Positions 1 through 6,071 of a stretch of DNA of 35,624 nt are shown here, piece after piece (position 1 is the stretch's first letter; each line of letters opens with the position of its first letter). The DNA lies in the NCBI GenBank assembly GCA_947174505.1, contig CAMWJF010000042.1:1-35624 (forward strand), read 5' to 3'. The stretch is from an uncultured Lachnospiraceae bacterium (GTDB lineage Bacteria; Bacillota; Clostridia; Lachnospirales; Lachnospiraceae). Position numbers and translations under genes: made by a program. Below the pieces are notes generated by a model. That model was given only the letters and a program-made list of their open reading frames with translations. It ran no database searches and had not been told where the DNA came from.

Positions 1-665
1 AATGCCGCCATGCCTTCCACCGTTTTCACCTGCGCCCTGTCATACATACCGCACAGACGTCTCTGCAGACCTTCCGCCGTTTCATAGGGCGGTGTGAAAA
101 ATCCCTTGGGCGTATATATTTTTTCGATAAACCAGTCTGTCCTTTTATTCTCCCCGCTCACATAAAAACAGCCGCAGAAAATTCCGTCCGGTTTCAGCAC
201 CCGGAAGATTTCACGGTAAGCCGCCTCTTTATCCGGAAAAGCATGAAAGCCGTTCAATGACAACACCAGATCAAAGCTGCCGTCGGGGAAAGGCAGTTTT
301 CCCACATCCCCCTGCATAAAACGGACGTTTTTTAATCCGCGCTTTTTGGCCTGCCGCTTTGCCCGCTCCATCATTTCCGGCGAATAATCCAGACAGGTGA
401 TGTCCGCGTCCGGCATCGTCTCATACACCGGCATACTGAGCACGCCTGTTCCCACCGGCACCTCCAGCATTTTGCCGCTAAAATCCTTCGGAATACCCGA
501 CAGGGCAAGCTCCAGATAATGTTCACTCTTTCTTTTATCCATGTTCCAAACCAGCCTGCAGACCGCCTTTCCAGGCAGAGTAGAACAGGTGATCATTCCG
601 TCATAGAATGTGGCGTCACCGCCAAGACTTTTATATGCGTTCTTGATTTCTCTGCGTCTGTTCAT
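1..665 (-). CDS. Class I SAM-dependent methyltransferase (3-prime end outside window)
   Basis: The frame is open from the ATG at 665 to the window edge, giving 221 residues without a stop. It has the layout of a UbiE/COQ5-like class I methyltransferase. A glycine-rich motif I variant (LEVPVGTG) lies near residue 75, an acidic strand end (CLDYSPEMMERA) follows, and FMQGDVGKLPFPDGSFD is a typical motif II/III region. The EIFRVLKPDG stretch is the usual post-motif. The substrate cannot be read from sequence. It starts 20 bp after the stop of the HMA-domain gene, with a GGGAGAG ribosome binding site between, so the two are probably co-transcribed. Motif I has VP where many members have DLGCG-type residues, but the GTG part is kept. 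Family assignment is firm, function unknown. Confidence 0.85.
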   Translation of the reverse strand, partial: MNRRREIKNAYKSLGGDATFYDGMITCSTLPGKAVCRLVWNMDKRKSEHYLELALSGIPKDFSGKMLEVPVGTGVLSMPVYETMPDADITCLDYSPEMMERAKRQAKKRGLKNVRFMQGDVGKLPFPDGSFDLVLSLNGFHAFPDKEAAYREIFRVLKPDGIFCGCFYVSGENKRTDWFIEKIYTPKGFFTPPYETAEGLQRRLCGMYDRAQVKTVEGMAA

Positions 666-685
666 TTTTCTCTCCCAGTCATGCC

Positions 686-937
686 TTATTTTCTCGAAAA
701 CAGGCCCTTTTTCTCATACGGTTCCCAGCTCACGTTCATCACATCATACCCGGCCTCTTTAACGACCTTTCTGAGTTCCGGTTCCGGAATCTCCTTTTCC
801 GCCAGAATAATGGTCTCTTTCTTCGTGTGAGAACTGGTCACCTTTTTTACCGAAAAGGCATTCCTCACCGCCTCATTGATGTGCGCCTCACACATGCCGC
901 ACGCCATCCCATCGATACCAACTGTGATTTTAACCAT
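686..937 (-). CDS. Small heavy-metal-associated (HMA) domain protein
   Basis: An 83-residue protein with a ferredoxin-like HMA fold pattern. The metal-binding loop GMACGMC near residues 10-16 matches the GMxCxxC consensus of copper chaperones and P-type ATPase metal domains. The second half (KVVKEAGYDV) is the usual last helix and strand, followed by a short basic tail. It would bind a soft metal ion in the cytosol. The start is supported by AAAAGGGG about 8 bp upstream. A DtxR-type dyad (955-970) lies just upstream, shared with the divergent regulator gene, so expression is probably metal controlled. A methyltransferase gene follows in the same direction. Ion specificity cannot be told; its place in an iron regulon is unusual for a CxxC copper-type domain. 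Confidence 0.88.
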   Translation of the reverse strand: MVKITVGIDGMACGMCEAHINEAVRNAFSVKKVTSSHTKKETIILAEKEIPEPELRKVVKEAGYDVMNVSWEPYEKKGLFSRK

Positions 938-954
938 ATTCCATCCCCTTTTAT

Positions 955-970
955 GTTAGCAATTACTAAC
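955..970. promoter_or_regulatory. Predicted DtxR-type operator (site 1)
   Basis: GTTAG-N6-CTAAC dyad between the divergent HMA gene and the DtxR-like gene. It belongs to a set of seven such 16-bp sites, all found at iron-uptake promoters in this window. No clear -35/-10 pair was recognised next to this copy. Confidence 0.75.
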
Positions 971-1050
971 TTCTCTTTTTTAAAAAACGGCCCTCCTGCC
1001 AGTGGCCGCTAACAAAATTTAATATCATCCTGAACAAACGTCTCTCTGTC

Positions 1051-1359
1051 GTGCGTTCCATCGACGTGGCGACTGAGATGAACTATTCAAAACCCAGCGT
1101 GAGCGTTGCTGTGAAAAATCTAAAAAGCCGCGGTTATATCACTGTTTCGGAGGATGGACATCTCCATCTGACAGACGAAGGCCAACGGATTGCGGAGAGC
1201 GTTTACGAGCGCCACACCCTGCTGACGGACTGGCTGATCCACCTCGGCGTCGATCCCCAGATCGCAGCGAGCGACGCCTGCAAAATGGAGCATGACATCA
1301 CCCCAGAAAGCTATGAGGCTATGAAAAAATGTATCCTGTCTATTTTAGGCCGTGACTAG
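1051..1359 (+). CDS. DtxR/MntR-family metal-dependent regulator, N-terminally truncated
   Basis: The 102 residues match the DtxR/MntR family: winged helix (SIDVATEMNYSKPSVSVAVKNL, then ITVSEDGHLHLTDEGQ) and start of the dimerisation/metal domain (YERHTLL, then DACKMEHDI, giving the Cys-x-x-Glu-His ligand set of the iron-type branch). Reading upstream in frame, homology continues to about 1021 (NIILNKRLSVVRS), but no ATG, GTG or TTG occurs before the GTG at 1051. The usual first helix (ESxENYLE-like), which supplies one metal ligand and part of the DNA-binding domain, is absent. The frame is closed by TAA at 967-969. The gene may be a pseudogene, use a rare start, or carry an assembly error. 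Its stop overlaps the stop of the convergent Cys-rich gene through a shared CTAG. It is the obvious candidate regulator for the dyads around it. Confidence 0.75.
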   Translation: MRSIDVATEMNYSKPSVSVAVKNLKSRGYITVSEDGHLHLTDEGQRIAESVYERHTLLTDWLIHLGVDPQIAASDACKMEHDITPESYEAMKKCILSILGRD

Positions 1360-1538
1360 GTTTCCGGCTTTGCCGGGTGGCAGGCGCCATTCATGGCACA
1401 GCCCGCACACCCGCAGCCACAGGATGATTTTCCCTTTCTCTTACCGCGTACCATACTGATAATGACAGCCGCCACCACAAGCAGCAAAACCGCGCTGATG
1501 ATAATTGTCGCCATATTTCCTATAATCCATGTAAGCAT
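1356..1538 (-). CDS. FeoB-associated Cys-rich membrane protein
   Basis: A 60-residue protein with one N-terminal transmembrane segment (about residues 7-30), a basic stretch (RGKRKGK), and a cysteine cluster at residues 40, 42, 44, 47 and 53. This is the pattern of the small FeoB-associated Cys-rich proteins that follow feoB in many Firmicutes. The cysteines on the cytosolic side could bind ferrous iron or pass it on, but that role is inferred. The start is set by GGGAGGAA 6 bp upstream of the ATG at 1538. It lies 129 bp after feoB, with repeat element copy A in the gap, and is the last gene of the feo operon. Its stop shares four bases with the convergent regulator stop. Confidence 0.88.
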   Translation of the reverse strand: MLTWIIGNMATIIISAVLLLVVAAVIISMVRGKRKGKSSCGCGCAGCAMNGACHPAKPET

Positions 1539-1569
1539 CTGCGGTTCCTCCCATATTTGTCATTTCTAC

Positions 1570-1664
1570 GGAGAATGCCGCCTTTCGGCATTCTCCCGCA
1601 CAAAACATAGAAGCTCTTGGCATCGCGTCCTATGACGCGATGTCTTTAGAACTTCTTTTTGTGC
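1570..1664 (-). repeat. Structured dispersed element, copy A (after feoB)
   Basis: Read on the minus strand it starts 2 bp after the feoB stop. Outer stem 1657-1664 with 1598-1605 (GCACAAAA/TTTTGTGC), 3-nt bulge ATG, inner stem AGAAGTTCT with AGAGCTTCT (one G-U), tip CATCGCGTC/GACGCGATG with loop ATAG, 1-nt linker, then hairpin 1570-1580 with 1586-1596 (GGAGAATGCCG/CGGCATTCTCC). No U-run follows, so it is not a normal terminator. Four more copies with the same architecture are present in the window. Confidence 0.88.
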
Positions 1665-1666
1665 TG

Positions 1667-4069
1667 TTATTTGGCCGTTTTCAGTTTCATGTTAGTGGTC
1701 AGCTTTGTCACCTCTTTATAAGGTCTGAACAGCATATAGATCATACCGCCCAGAATAACAATGGCAACCAGCAGACCGATGACATTCAGATTGCCGGTGA
1801 ATGCCGATCCGATCTGGTTCACCATCAACGCAACCACGTAGGCCAGACCGCACTGATAACCAATCGCGAACCACGTCCATTTCGCATTGTTCATCTCCCG
1901 TTTGATTGCACCGATCGCCGCGAAGCAGGGCGCGCATAAGAGGTTAAACACAAGGAAGGAATATCCCGCTACCATACTGAAATTCGCTGCAATTTCAGGC
2001 CATCCGCCGGGATAAAGAATACCCATCGTTCCAACGATATTTTCCTTCGCCACAAGACCCGTAATGGACGCCACCGCCGCCTGCCAGTTTCCCCAGCCGA
2101 GCGGTATGAAAATCCATGCAATTGCACCGCCGATCGCCGCAAGGAGGGACTGGTCCATCTCCTCCTCCGCAAGCATTCTGAATCCATCTGAAGTAAAGCC
2201 AAAGTAAGTCGTAAACCAGATTACAATTGTAGAAAGCAGAATAATCGTACCCGCCTTCTTGATGAAGGACCATCCGCGTTCCCACATGGAGCGCAGCACA
2301 TTACCAACCGTAGGCATATGATAAGCCGGAAGCTCCATGACGAAAGGCGCCGGATCACCGGAGAACATCTTTGTTTTCTTTAACATAATGCCGGAAATAA
2401 TAATCGCCGCCATACCCACAAAGTACGCGCTTGTTGCCACCCATGCGGAGCCGCCGAAAATCGCGCCGGAAACCATGGCGATAAAAGGCACCTTCGCACC
2501 ACAGGGAATAAAAGTTGTGGTCATAATCGTCATACGACGGTCGCGCTCATTCTCAATCGTCCTGGACGCCATGATACCCGGAATGCCGCAGCCGGTACCG
2601 ATGAGCATCGGAATAAAGGACTTGCCGGACAATCCGAACTTACGGAAGATACGGTCCAGCACAAAAGCGATTCGCGCCATATAACCACACGCCTCAAGGA
2701 AGGCAAGGAGCAGAAACAGGACAAGCATCTGCGGCACGAATCCCAAAACCGCGCCAACGCCGGCCACTATACCATCATTGATAAGTCCTGCAAGCCACTC
2801 TGCTGTTCCCGCAGTCTCCAATCCGCTCCCGACCAGTGCCGGTATACCGGGTACCCATACCCCGTAAGCCGCCGGATCAGGCTCCTCGCCATACTGCCCC
2901 ATCACCGCAAGCGCGCTCTCGTAATCCTCGATGGATGCCGTCTCCACCGTCACTTCCAGTGTCTCGTCATCCTCCACTTCATAAGGGAAGTCGCCTGTGG
3001 GAACTGTACCGTTTTCCTCCACATAAGCATCATAACCGTCCACGATCAGGGCCGCATCGCCATACTCCCCGGCCGCCTCCTCATAGTCTCCAGCACCGAT
3101 ACCAAGCAGATGCCATCCGTCGCCAAACAGTCCGTCATTCGCCCAGTCCGTCGCAGCACTTCCTATCGTTACCATGGATATATAATACACAAGGAACATG
3201 ATCACCGCAAAAATCGGAAGTCCCAGGAAACGGTTTGTAACAACCCTGTCAATCTTATCGGAATTTGTCAGTTTTCCTGCGGATTTTTTCTTTAAGCACC
3301 CTTTGATGATGCCTCCGATATAAATATACCGCTCGTTGGTGATGATGGATTCCGCATCGTCATCCATCTCCTCCTCGGCTGCCCTGATGTCCGTCTCAAT
3401 ATGGGAGAGAACAGACTCACCCAGATTCAACTGTTCCAAAACCTTGTCGTCCCGCTCAAACAGCTTGATGGCGTACCAGCGCTGCTGTTCCTCCGGCAGG
3501 CCATGTACCGCCGCCTCCTCGATATGGGCAAGGGCATGCTCCACTGTGCCCGAGAAGGTGTGCATGGGAACGGTCTTTCCGTTCTTTGCCGCGTCAACCG
3601 CTGCCTCCGCCGCCTCCATGATACCGTTTCCCTTCAGGGCAGAAATCTCCACCACCTTGCATCCCAGCGCCCTTGCCAGTTCCCCGGTGTTAATTTTATC
3701 GCCGTTCTTCTCCACCACATCCATCATGTTGATGGCAACAACAACCGGAATGCCAAGCTCGGTGAGCTGTGTGGTCAGATACAGGTTTCTCTCCAGATTC
3801 GTGCCGTCGATGATGTTCAGGATCGCATCCGGGCGCTCGCCGATCAGATAATTTCTTGCCACCACTTCCTCCAATGTATAGGGAGAAAGGGAATAAATAC
3901 CGGGAAGGTCGGTGATGGTCACACCGTCATGCTTTTTCAGCTTTCCTTCCTTTTTTTCTACCGTAACACCCGGCCAGTTTCCAACGAACTGGTTGGAGCC
4001 GGTCAGGGCATTGAACAGCGTCGTCTTTCCGCAGTTCGGGTTACCCGCAAGTGCAATTCGCATACTCAT
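1667..4069 (-). CDS. feoB: Ferrous iron transporter FeoB with large extracytoplasmic insert
   Basis: An 800-residue membrane GTPase for Fe2+ uptake. The N-terminal G domain shows G1 GNPNCGKT (residues 9-16), G3 DLPG (54-57), G4 NMMD (114-117) and G5 SAL (143-145), followed by the helical GDI-like region. The membrane part has both gate motifs: GTGCGIPGIM at about 491-500 with IPCGAK near 521, and LLCAPCFAAIGAIKRE near the C terminus. Between the first transmembrane segment (about 282-302) and the next (from about 434) is an acidic insert of roughly 110-115 residues, which makes the protein longer than the usual 650-720. The ATG at 4069 has AGGAGAGG upstream. A regulator dyad (4099-4114) lies 30 bp upstream, and repeat copies A and B flank the gene. 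Confidence 0.96.
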   Translation of the reverse strand: MSMRIALAGNPNCGKTTLFNALTGSNQFVGNWPGVTVEKKEGKLKKHDGVTITDLPGIYSLSPYTLEEVVARNYLIGERPDAILNIIDGTNLERNLYLTTQLTELGIPVVVAINMMDVVEKNGDKINTGELARALGCKVVEISALKGNGIMEAAEAAVDAAKNGKTVPMHTFSGTVEHALAHIEEAAVHGLPEEQQRWYAIKLFERDDKVLEQLNLGESVLSHIETDIRAAEEEMDDDAESIITNERYIYIGGIIKGCLKKKSAGKLTNSDKIDRVVTNRFLGLPIFAVIMFLVYYISMVTIGSAATDWANDGLFGDGWHLLGIGAGDYEEAAGEYGDAALIVDGYDAYVEENGTVPTGDFPYEVEDDETLEVTVETASIEDYESALAVMGQYGEEPDPAAYGVWVPGIPALVGSGLETAGTAEWLAGLINDGIVAGVGAVLGFVPQMLVLFLLLAFLEACGYMARIAFVLDRIFRKFGLSGKSFIPMLIGTGCGIPGIMASRTIENERDRRMTIMTTTFIPCGAKVPFIAMVSGAIFGGSAWVATSAYFVGMAAIIISGIMLKKTKMFSGDPAPFVMELPAYHMPTVGNVLRSMWERGWSFIKKAGTIILLSTIVIWFTTYFGFTSDGFRMLAEEEMDQSLLAAIGGAIAWIFIPLGWGNWQAAVASITGLVAKENIVGTMGILYPGGWPEIAANFSMVAGYSFLVFNLLCAPCFAAIGAIKREMNNAKWTWFAIGYQCGLAYVVALMVNQIGSAFTGNLNVIGLLVAIVILGGMIYMLFRPYKEVTKLTTNMKLKTAK

Positions 4070-4098
4070 AATTTTCCTCTCCTTCTTCTATCACTTCT

Positions 4099-4114
4099 AT
4101 TAGTTATTACTAAC
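4099..4114. promoter_or_regulatory. Predicted DtxR-type operator (site 2, before feoB)
   Basis: ATTAG-N6-CTAAC, same spacing as the other sites. It lies between feoA2 and feoB, 30 bp before the feoB start. No convincing -35/-10 pair was seen, so an internal promoter is possible but unproven. A short GGGG-ATG-CCCC stem followed on the minus strand by TTATTTTTT (about 4125-4143) lies just upstream and could act as a weak attenuator. Confidence 0.65.
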
Positions 4115-4160
4115 TATCAACTTAAAAAATAAGGGGCATCCCCGTCATACCAACGCCTCA

Positions 4161-4249
4161 GAAGAATGCTGCTTTTCAAGCATTCTTCCACGTGTAACTT
4201 AGAATTTCTTAGCGGACGTACTTTGGCCGCTTAGAAATTCTTTACGCGT
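4161..4249 (-). repeat. Structured dispersed element, copy B (feoA2-feoB junction)
   Basis: Outer stem 4242-4249 with 4190-4197 (ACGCGTAA/TTACACGT, one C-A mismatch), 3-nt bulge AAG, inner stem AGAATTTCT/AGAAATTCT (perfect), tip AGCGG/CCGCT, 1-nt linker, then hairpin GAAGAATGCT/AGCATTCTTC (4161-4188). Compared with other copies the second hairpin changes G-C pairs to A-U pairs on both arms. The feoA2 stop codon TAA is inside the outer stem. Confidence 0.85.
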
Positions 4250-4469
4250 TGTCGACCTCGATCATTTCCGCATCCGCCTTTCTGATGGAAAGCTCATAAC
4301 CGCGGACGGTCACTTCAATCGGATCTCCCAGAGGCGCCACCTTGCGAATCTGCACATCCACGCCCTTCGTCAGCCCCATGTCCATAATCCGGCGTTTCAC
4401 CGCTCCCTCGCCGTGAAGCTTCACAACCCGGACGGTATCGCCGACTTTCACTTCTTTCAGTGTTCTCAT
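4242..4469 (-). CDS. feoA: FeoA family protein (second copy)
   Basis: A 75-residue SH3-like FeoA domain protein. The pattern TLKEVKVGDTVRVVKL, then RRIMDMGLTKGVDVQIRKVAPLGDPIEVTVRGYELSIRKADAEMI, is a full FeoA: the PLGDP turn and the G-Y-E-L-S-I-R-K strand are typical. FeoA proteins bind the cytosolic side of FeoB and support Fe2+ uptake. The ATG at 4469 is chosen over one 18 bp upstream because GAGGAGG sits about 9 bp before it. It is the second of two tandem feoA genes. The last codons and stop lie inside repeat copy B, so its C-terminal residues (DNA) are encoded by the element. Confidence 0.93.
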   Translation of the reverse strand: MRTLKEVKVGDTVRVVKLHGEGAVKRRIMDMGLTKGVDVQIRKVAPLGDPIEVTVRGYELSIRKADAEMIEVDNA

Positions 4470-4510
4470 TTCCTGTTTCCTCCTCACTTTATGGATATAT
4501 ACAATCTTAC

Positions 4511-4606
4511 GGAGAATGCTGCTTTTCAGGCATTCTCTTACGCGAAATTCAGCACTTTCTGGCGTTTCGCCCTATGGCGGAACGTCTTTGGAAGTACTTT
4601 TCGCGT
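4511..4606 (-). repeat. Structured dispersed element, copy C (feoA1-feoA2 junction)
   Basis: It begins 3 bp after the feoA1 stop. Outer stem 4599-4606 with 4540-4547 (ACGCGAAA/TTTCGCGT, perfect), 3-nt bulge GAA, inner stem AGTACTT/AAGTGCT (one G-U; the most diverged copy here), tip CGTT-C-CGCC/GGCG-A-AACG with loop ATAG, 1-nt linker, then hairpin GAGAATGC/GCATTCTC (4512-4537). Confidence 0.85.
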
Positions 4607-4609
4607 TGT

Positions 4610-4822
4610 TCACACCATGATTCTCTGCGCCATCTCTCTGCTGACTGCGATACGGGAATCCTTCACATTCACGATGACATTGCCTCCGATGGCACTGACC
4701 ACCGTAACCGCTCCTCCCACAACAAAACCGAGGTTCTCCAGATGGGCCTTGACTTCCTGCTTTCCCCCGACTTTCCTGATAATGTTTTCCTCTCCTACTT
4801 CTGCCAGTGTAAGCGGCATCAT
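4610..4822 (-). CDS. feoA: FeoA family protein (first copy)
   Basis: About 70 residues with the FeoA pattern: LTLAEVGEENIIRKVGG, HLENLGFVVGGAVTVVSAIGGNVIVNVKDSRIAVSREMAQRI. The SH3-like barrel is complete. It diverges strongly from the second FeoA, so the two are not a recent duplication. Three close ATGs compete (4834, 4822, 4819). GGAGGA at 4827-4832 rules out 4834 and favours 4822 or 4819. It is the first gene of the feo operon: a consensus promoter lies at 4926-4954, with operator dyads at 4868-4883, 4902-4917 and 5000-5015. Expected to work with FeoB in iron uptake; which FeoA is the main partner is not known. Confidence 0.92.
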   Translation of the reverse strand: MMPLTLAEVGEENIIRKVGGKQEVKAHLENLGFVVGGAVTVVSAIGGNVIVNVKDSRIAVSREMAQRIMV

Positions 4823-4867
4823 GTGTTCCTCCATTCCGAAACGCTTTACGTTCTCTTTGGACTATGT

Positions 4868-4883
4868 ATTAGTTTTCACTAAC
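4868..4883. promoter_or_regulatory. Predicted DtxR-type operator (site 3, feoA1 leader)
   Basis: ATTAG-TTTTCA-CTAAC, identical in all 16 bases to the site at 5667-5682. It lies in the feoA1 leader downstream of the predicted start of transcription. Confidence 0.8.
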
Positions 4884-4901
4884 TCTAAGCGTTAAATAGT
4901 A

Positions 4902-4917
4902 GTTAGCATCCGCTAAC
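4902..4917. promoter_or_regulatory. Predicted DtxR-type operator (site 4, at feoA1 transcription start)
   Basis: GTTAG-CATCCG-CTAAC. It starts 8 bp downstream of the feoA1 -10 box, so a bound repressor would cover the transcription start. Confidence 0.85.
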
Positions 4918-4925
4918 CATATATT

Positions 4926-4954
4926 ATCATATGACGGCAGGCAGCCTTTGTCAA
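4926..4954 (-). promoter_or_regulatory. feoA1 promoter
   Basis: Minus strand: -35 TTGACA (4954-4949), 17-bp spacer, -10 TATGAT (4931-4926). Close match to the vegetative sigma consensus, with operator site 4 directly downstream. Confidence 0.88.
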
Positions 4955-4999
4955 CGCCATTTTTGTCACTAACCACAGTTTCATCAAACTGACCAACAT

Positions 5000-5015
5000 G
5001 TTAGGGGATACTAAC
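5000..5015. promoter_or_regulatory. Predicted DtxR-type operator (site 5, upstream of feoA1 promoter)
   Basis: GTTAG-GGGATA-CTAAC, 45 bp upstream of the feoA1 -35 box. A single half site (CACTAAC) is also visible near 4967-4973. Confidence 0.75.
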
Positions 5016-5070
5016 TTAGTGTTTTGTACAAATTATCTAAAATCAATTTACTGCCTATGTACATGAACCC

Positions 5071-5649
5071 TTATGAACACCCCACAATGAGTCTGTCAAA
5101 CGAACGGTGCCTCTGGAACGCCTCACAGTATTGCTGCGTACATTTTCTGTACTGCGCAAACTTGCGCTGTGCGGTTTCCACATTTCCGTATACTTTCCAT
5201 ATCCCGACACACTTCGCCCCCGCCGCGCCATTTTTGATAAAGCCATCCACGTCCTCTGGAGGATAGCCGAGAAAAAGCCCGATCTCATGCGGGAACATCT
5301 CTCCGTCCTCCAGACGGCGCACCAGTTCGACAATGCATCTCTCTGTTTCCCCCACAGGATAATCCCTCTCTTCCAGAATCTGTTTTGCCGCACTATCGCT
5401 CAAATCCTCGCGCAGTCTGTCAGGTCGGTACATATAAACCAGCACGCTTTTCCCCATATTTTTCAAAGGGACAATTCTTGCGCCCCGCGGAATCAGATGC
5501 CTGTTCATCTCCCGGATGCTTTGTATAAACGCCCCGCCATTCTTTGCCGGACAATTAAACAGACTGCCTGTTTTCAATCCCGCCATCGTCGGCGAACAGT
5601 GGTATATTACCATCTCCTCTGATATATTTTCCCTTTCTTCCGCTTCCAT
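5071..5649 (-). CDS. DUF3793 family protein
   Basis: A 192-residue soluble protein of the DUF3793 type, common beside feo genes in Clostridia. Features seen: an early HCSPTMAGLKTGSLFNC block (about residues 18-34), VLVYMYRPDRL, the EERDYPVGE segment, the conserved FPHEIGLFLGYPPEDVDGFI block (about 118-137), and a CVGIWKVYG strand followed by a Cys-containing C terminus (KCTQQYC). Biochemical role is unknown; several cysteines and a histidine could bind metal, which is inference. Start at 5649 has AAGGAGA upstream. A consensus promoter (5756-5784) and two operator dyads (5667-5682, 5733-5748) precede it. It lies upstream of feoA1 in the same direction, and feoA1 has its own promoter. Confidence 0.88.
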   Translation of the reverse strand: MEAEERENISEEMVIYHCSPTMAGLKTGSLFNCPAKNGGAFIQSIREMNRHLIPRGARIVPLKNMGKSVLVYMYRPDRLREDLSDSAAKQILEERDYPVGETERCIVELVRRLEDGEMFPHEIGLFLGYPPEDVDGFIKNGAAGAKCVGIWKVYGNVETAQRKFAQYRKCTQQYCEAFQRHRSFDRLIVGCS

Positions 5650-5666
5650 CCGCTGTCTCCTTCCTG

Positions 5667-5682
5667 ATTAGTTTTCACTAAC
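5667..5682. promoter_or_regulatory. Predicted DtxR-type operator (site 6, DUF3793 leader)
   Basis: ATTAG-TTTTCA-CTAAC, identical to site 3. It lies 18 bp upstream of the DUF3793 start codon. Confidence 0.8.
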
Positions 5683-5732
5683 CTCCGGACAAAGAAAAAT
5701 GCCCATTGGCATAGTATTCTGTCCTTTATTTA

Positions 5733-5748
5733 GTTAGTTTAATCTAAC
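5733..5748. promoter_or_regulatory. Predicted DtxR-type operator (site 7, at DUF3793 transcription start)
   Basis: GTTAG-TTTAAT-CTAAC, 7 bp downstream of the -10 box, the same placement as site 4 has for feoA1. It sits in the centre of a long imperfect inverted repeat (arms 5701-5722 and 5754-5773). Confidence 0.85.
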
Positions 5749-5749
5749 T

Positions 5750-6070
5750 TTATACAGAATACCATACATGGGCTTTCCTGTCAACACCACATGACGTTTT
5801 CTCCTTCCTGACTATGTCACAAATCCCGCATACTGGGACATTATTGAGAGAGACGCACAGTCCGCCAATCAGGACAAGACCAATCATCTGTAGTCCAAGC
5901 ATCCAGACCAGATGCAGATCGGGCGTTCCTCCGCTTGTTACTCCAAGGACACCATCGTTTACAATCCTGCTCATAATACCCGCCTGCACCAGATCCATCA
6001 GCACCTCGCCGAACATAAACAGGCCTGCAATAACGGCAGTAACCAGATATTGTCTGATATATTTCCACAT
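5750..6070 (-). pseudogene. Remnant of an ABC exporter (N-terminal membrane part only)
   Basis: The frame of about 106 residues begins WKYIRQYLVTAVIAGLFMFGEVLMDLVQ and continues MSRIVNDGVLG, then LGLQMIGLVLIGGLCVSLNNV. This matches the first two transmembrane segments of type-1 ABC multidrug/lipid exporters, which are normally near 580-740 residues. After about residue 80 homology stops, and the frame runs into the DUF3793 promoter and ends. No ATPase domain is present in the window, so the rest was deleted. The ATG at 6070 comes one base after the hemZ stop, as in a translationally coupled operon. Reduced to a fragment, it is unlikely to be functional. Confidence 0.75.
5756..5784 (-). promoter_or_regulatory. 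DUF3793 gene promoter
   Basis: Minus strand: -35 TTGACA (5784-5779), 17-bp spacer, -10 TATTCT (5761-5756). It overlaps the end of the truncated ABC exporter frame, which suggests that frame is no longer under selection. Confidence 0.82.
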
Positions 6071-6071
6071 G

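Noticed and set aside
4242..4834. Two feoA genes as a recent duplication
   Set aside because: Their protein sequences differ almost throughout, so they are old paralogues.
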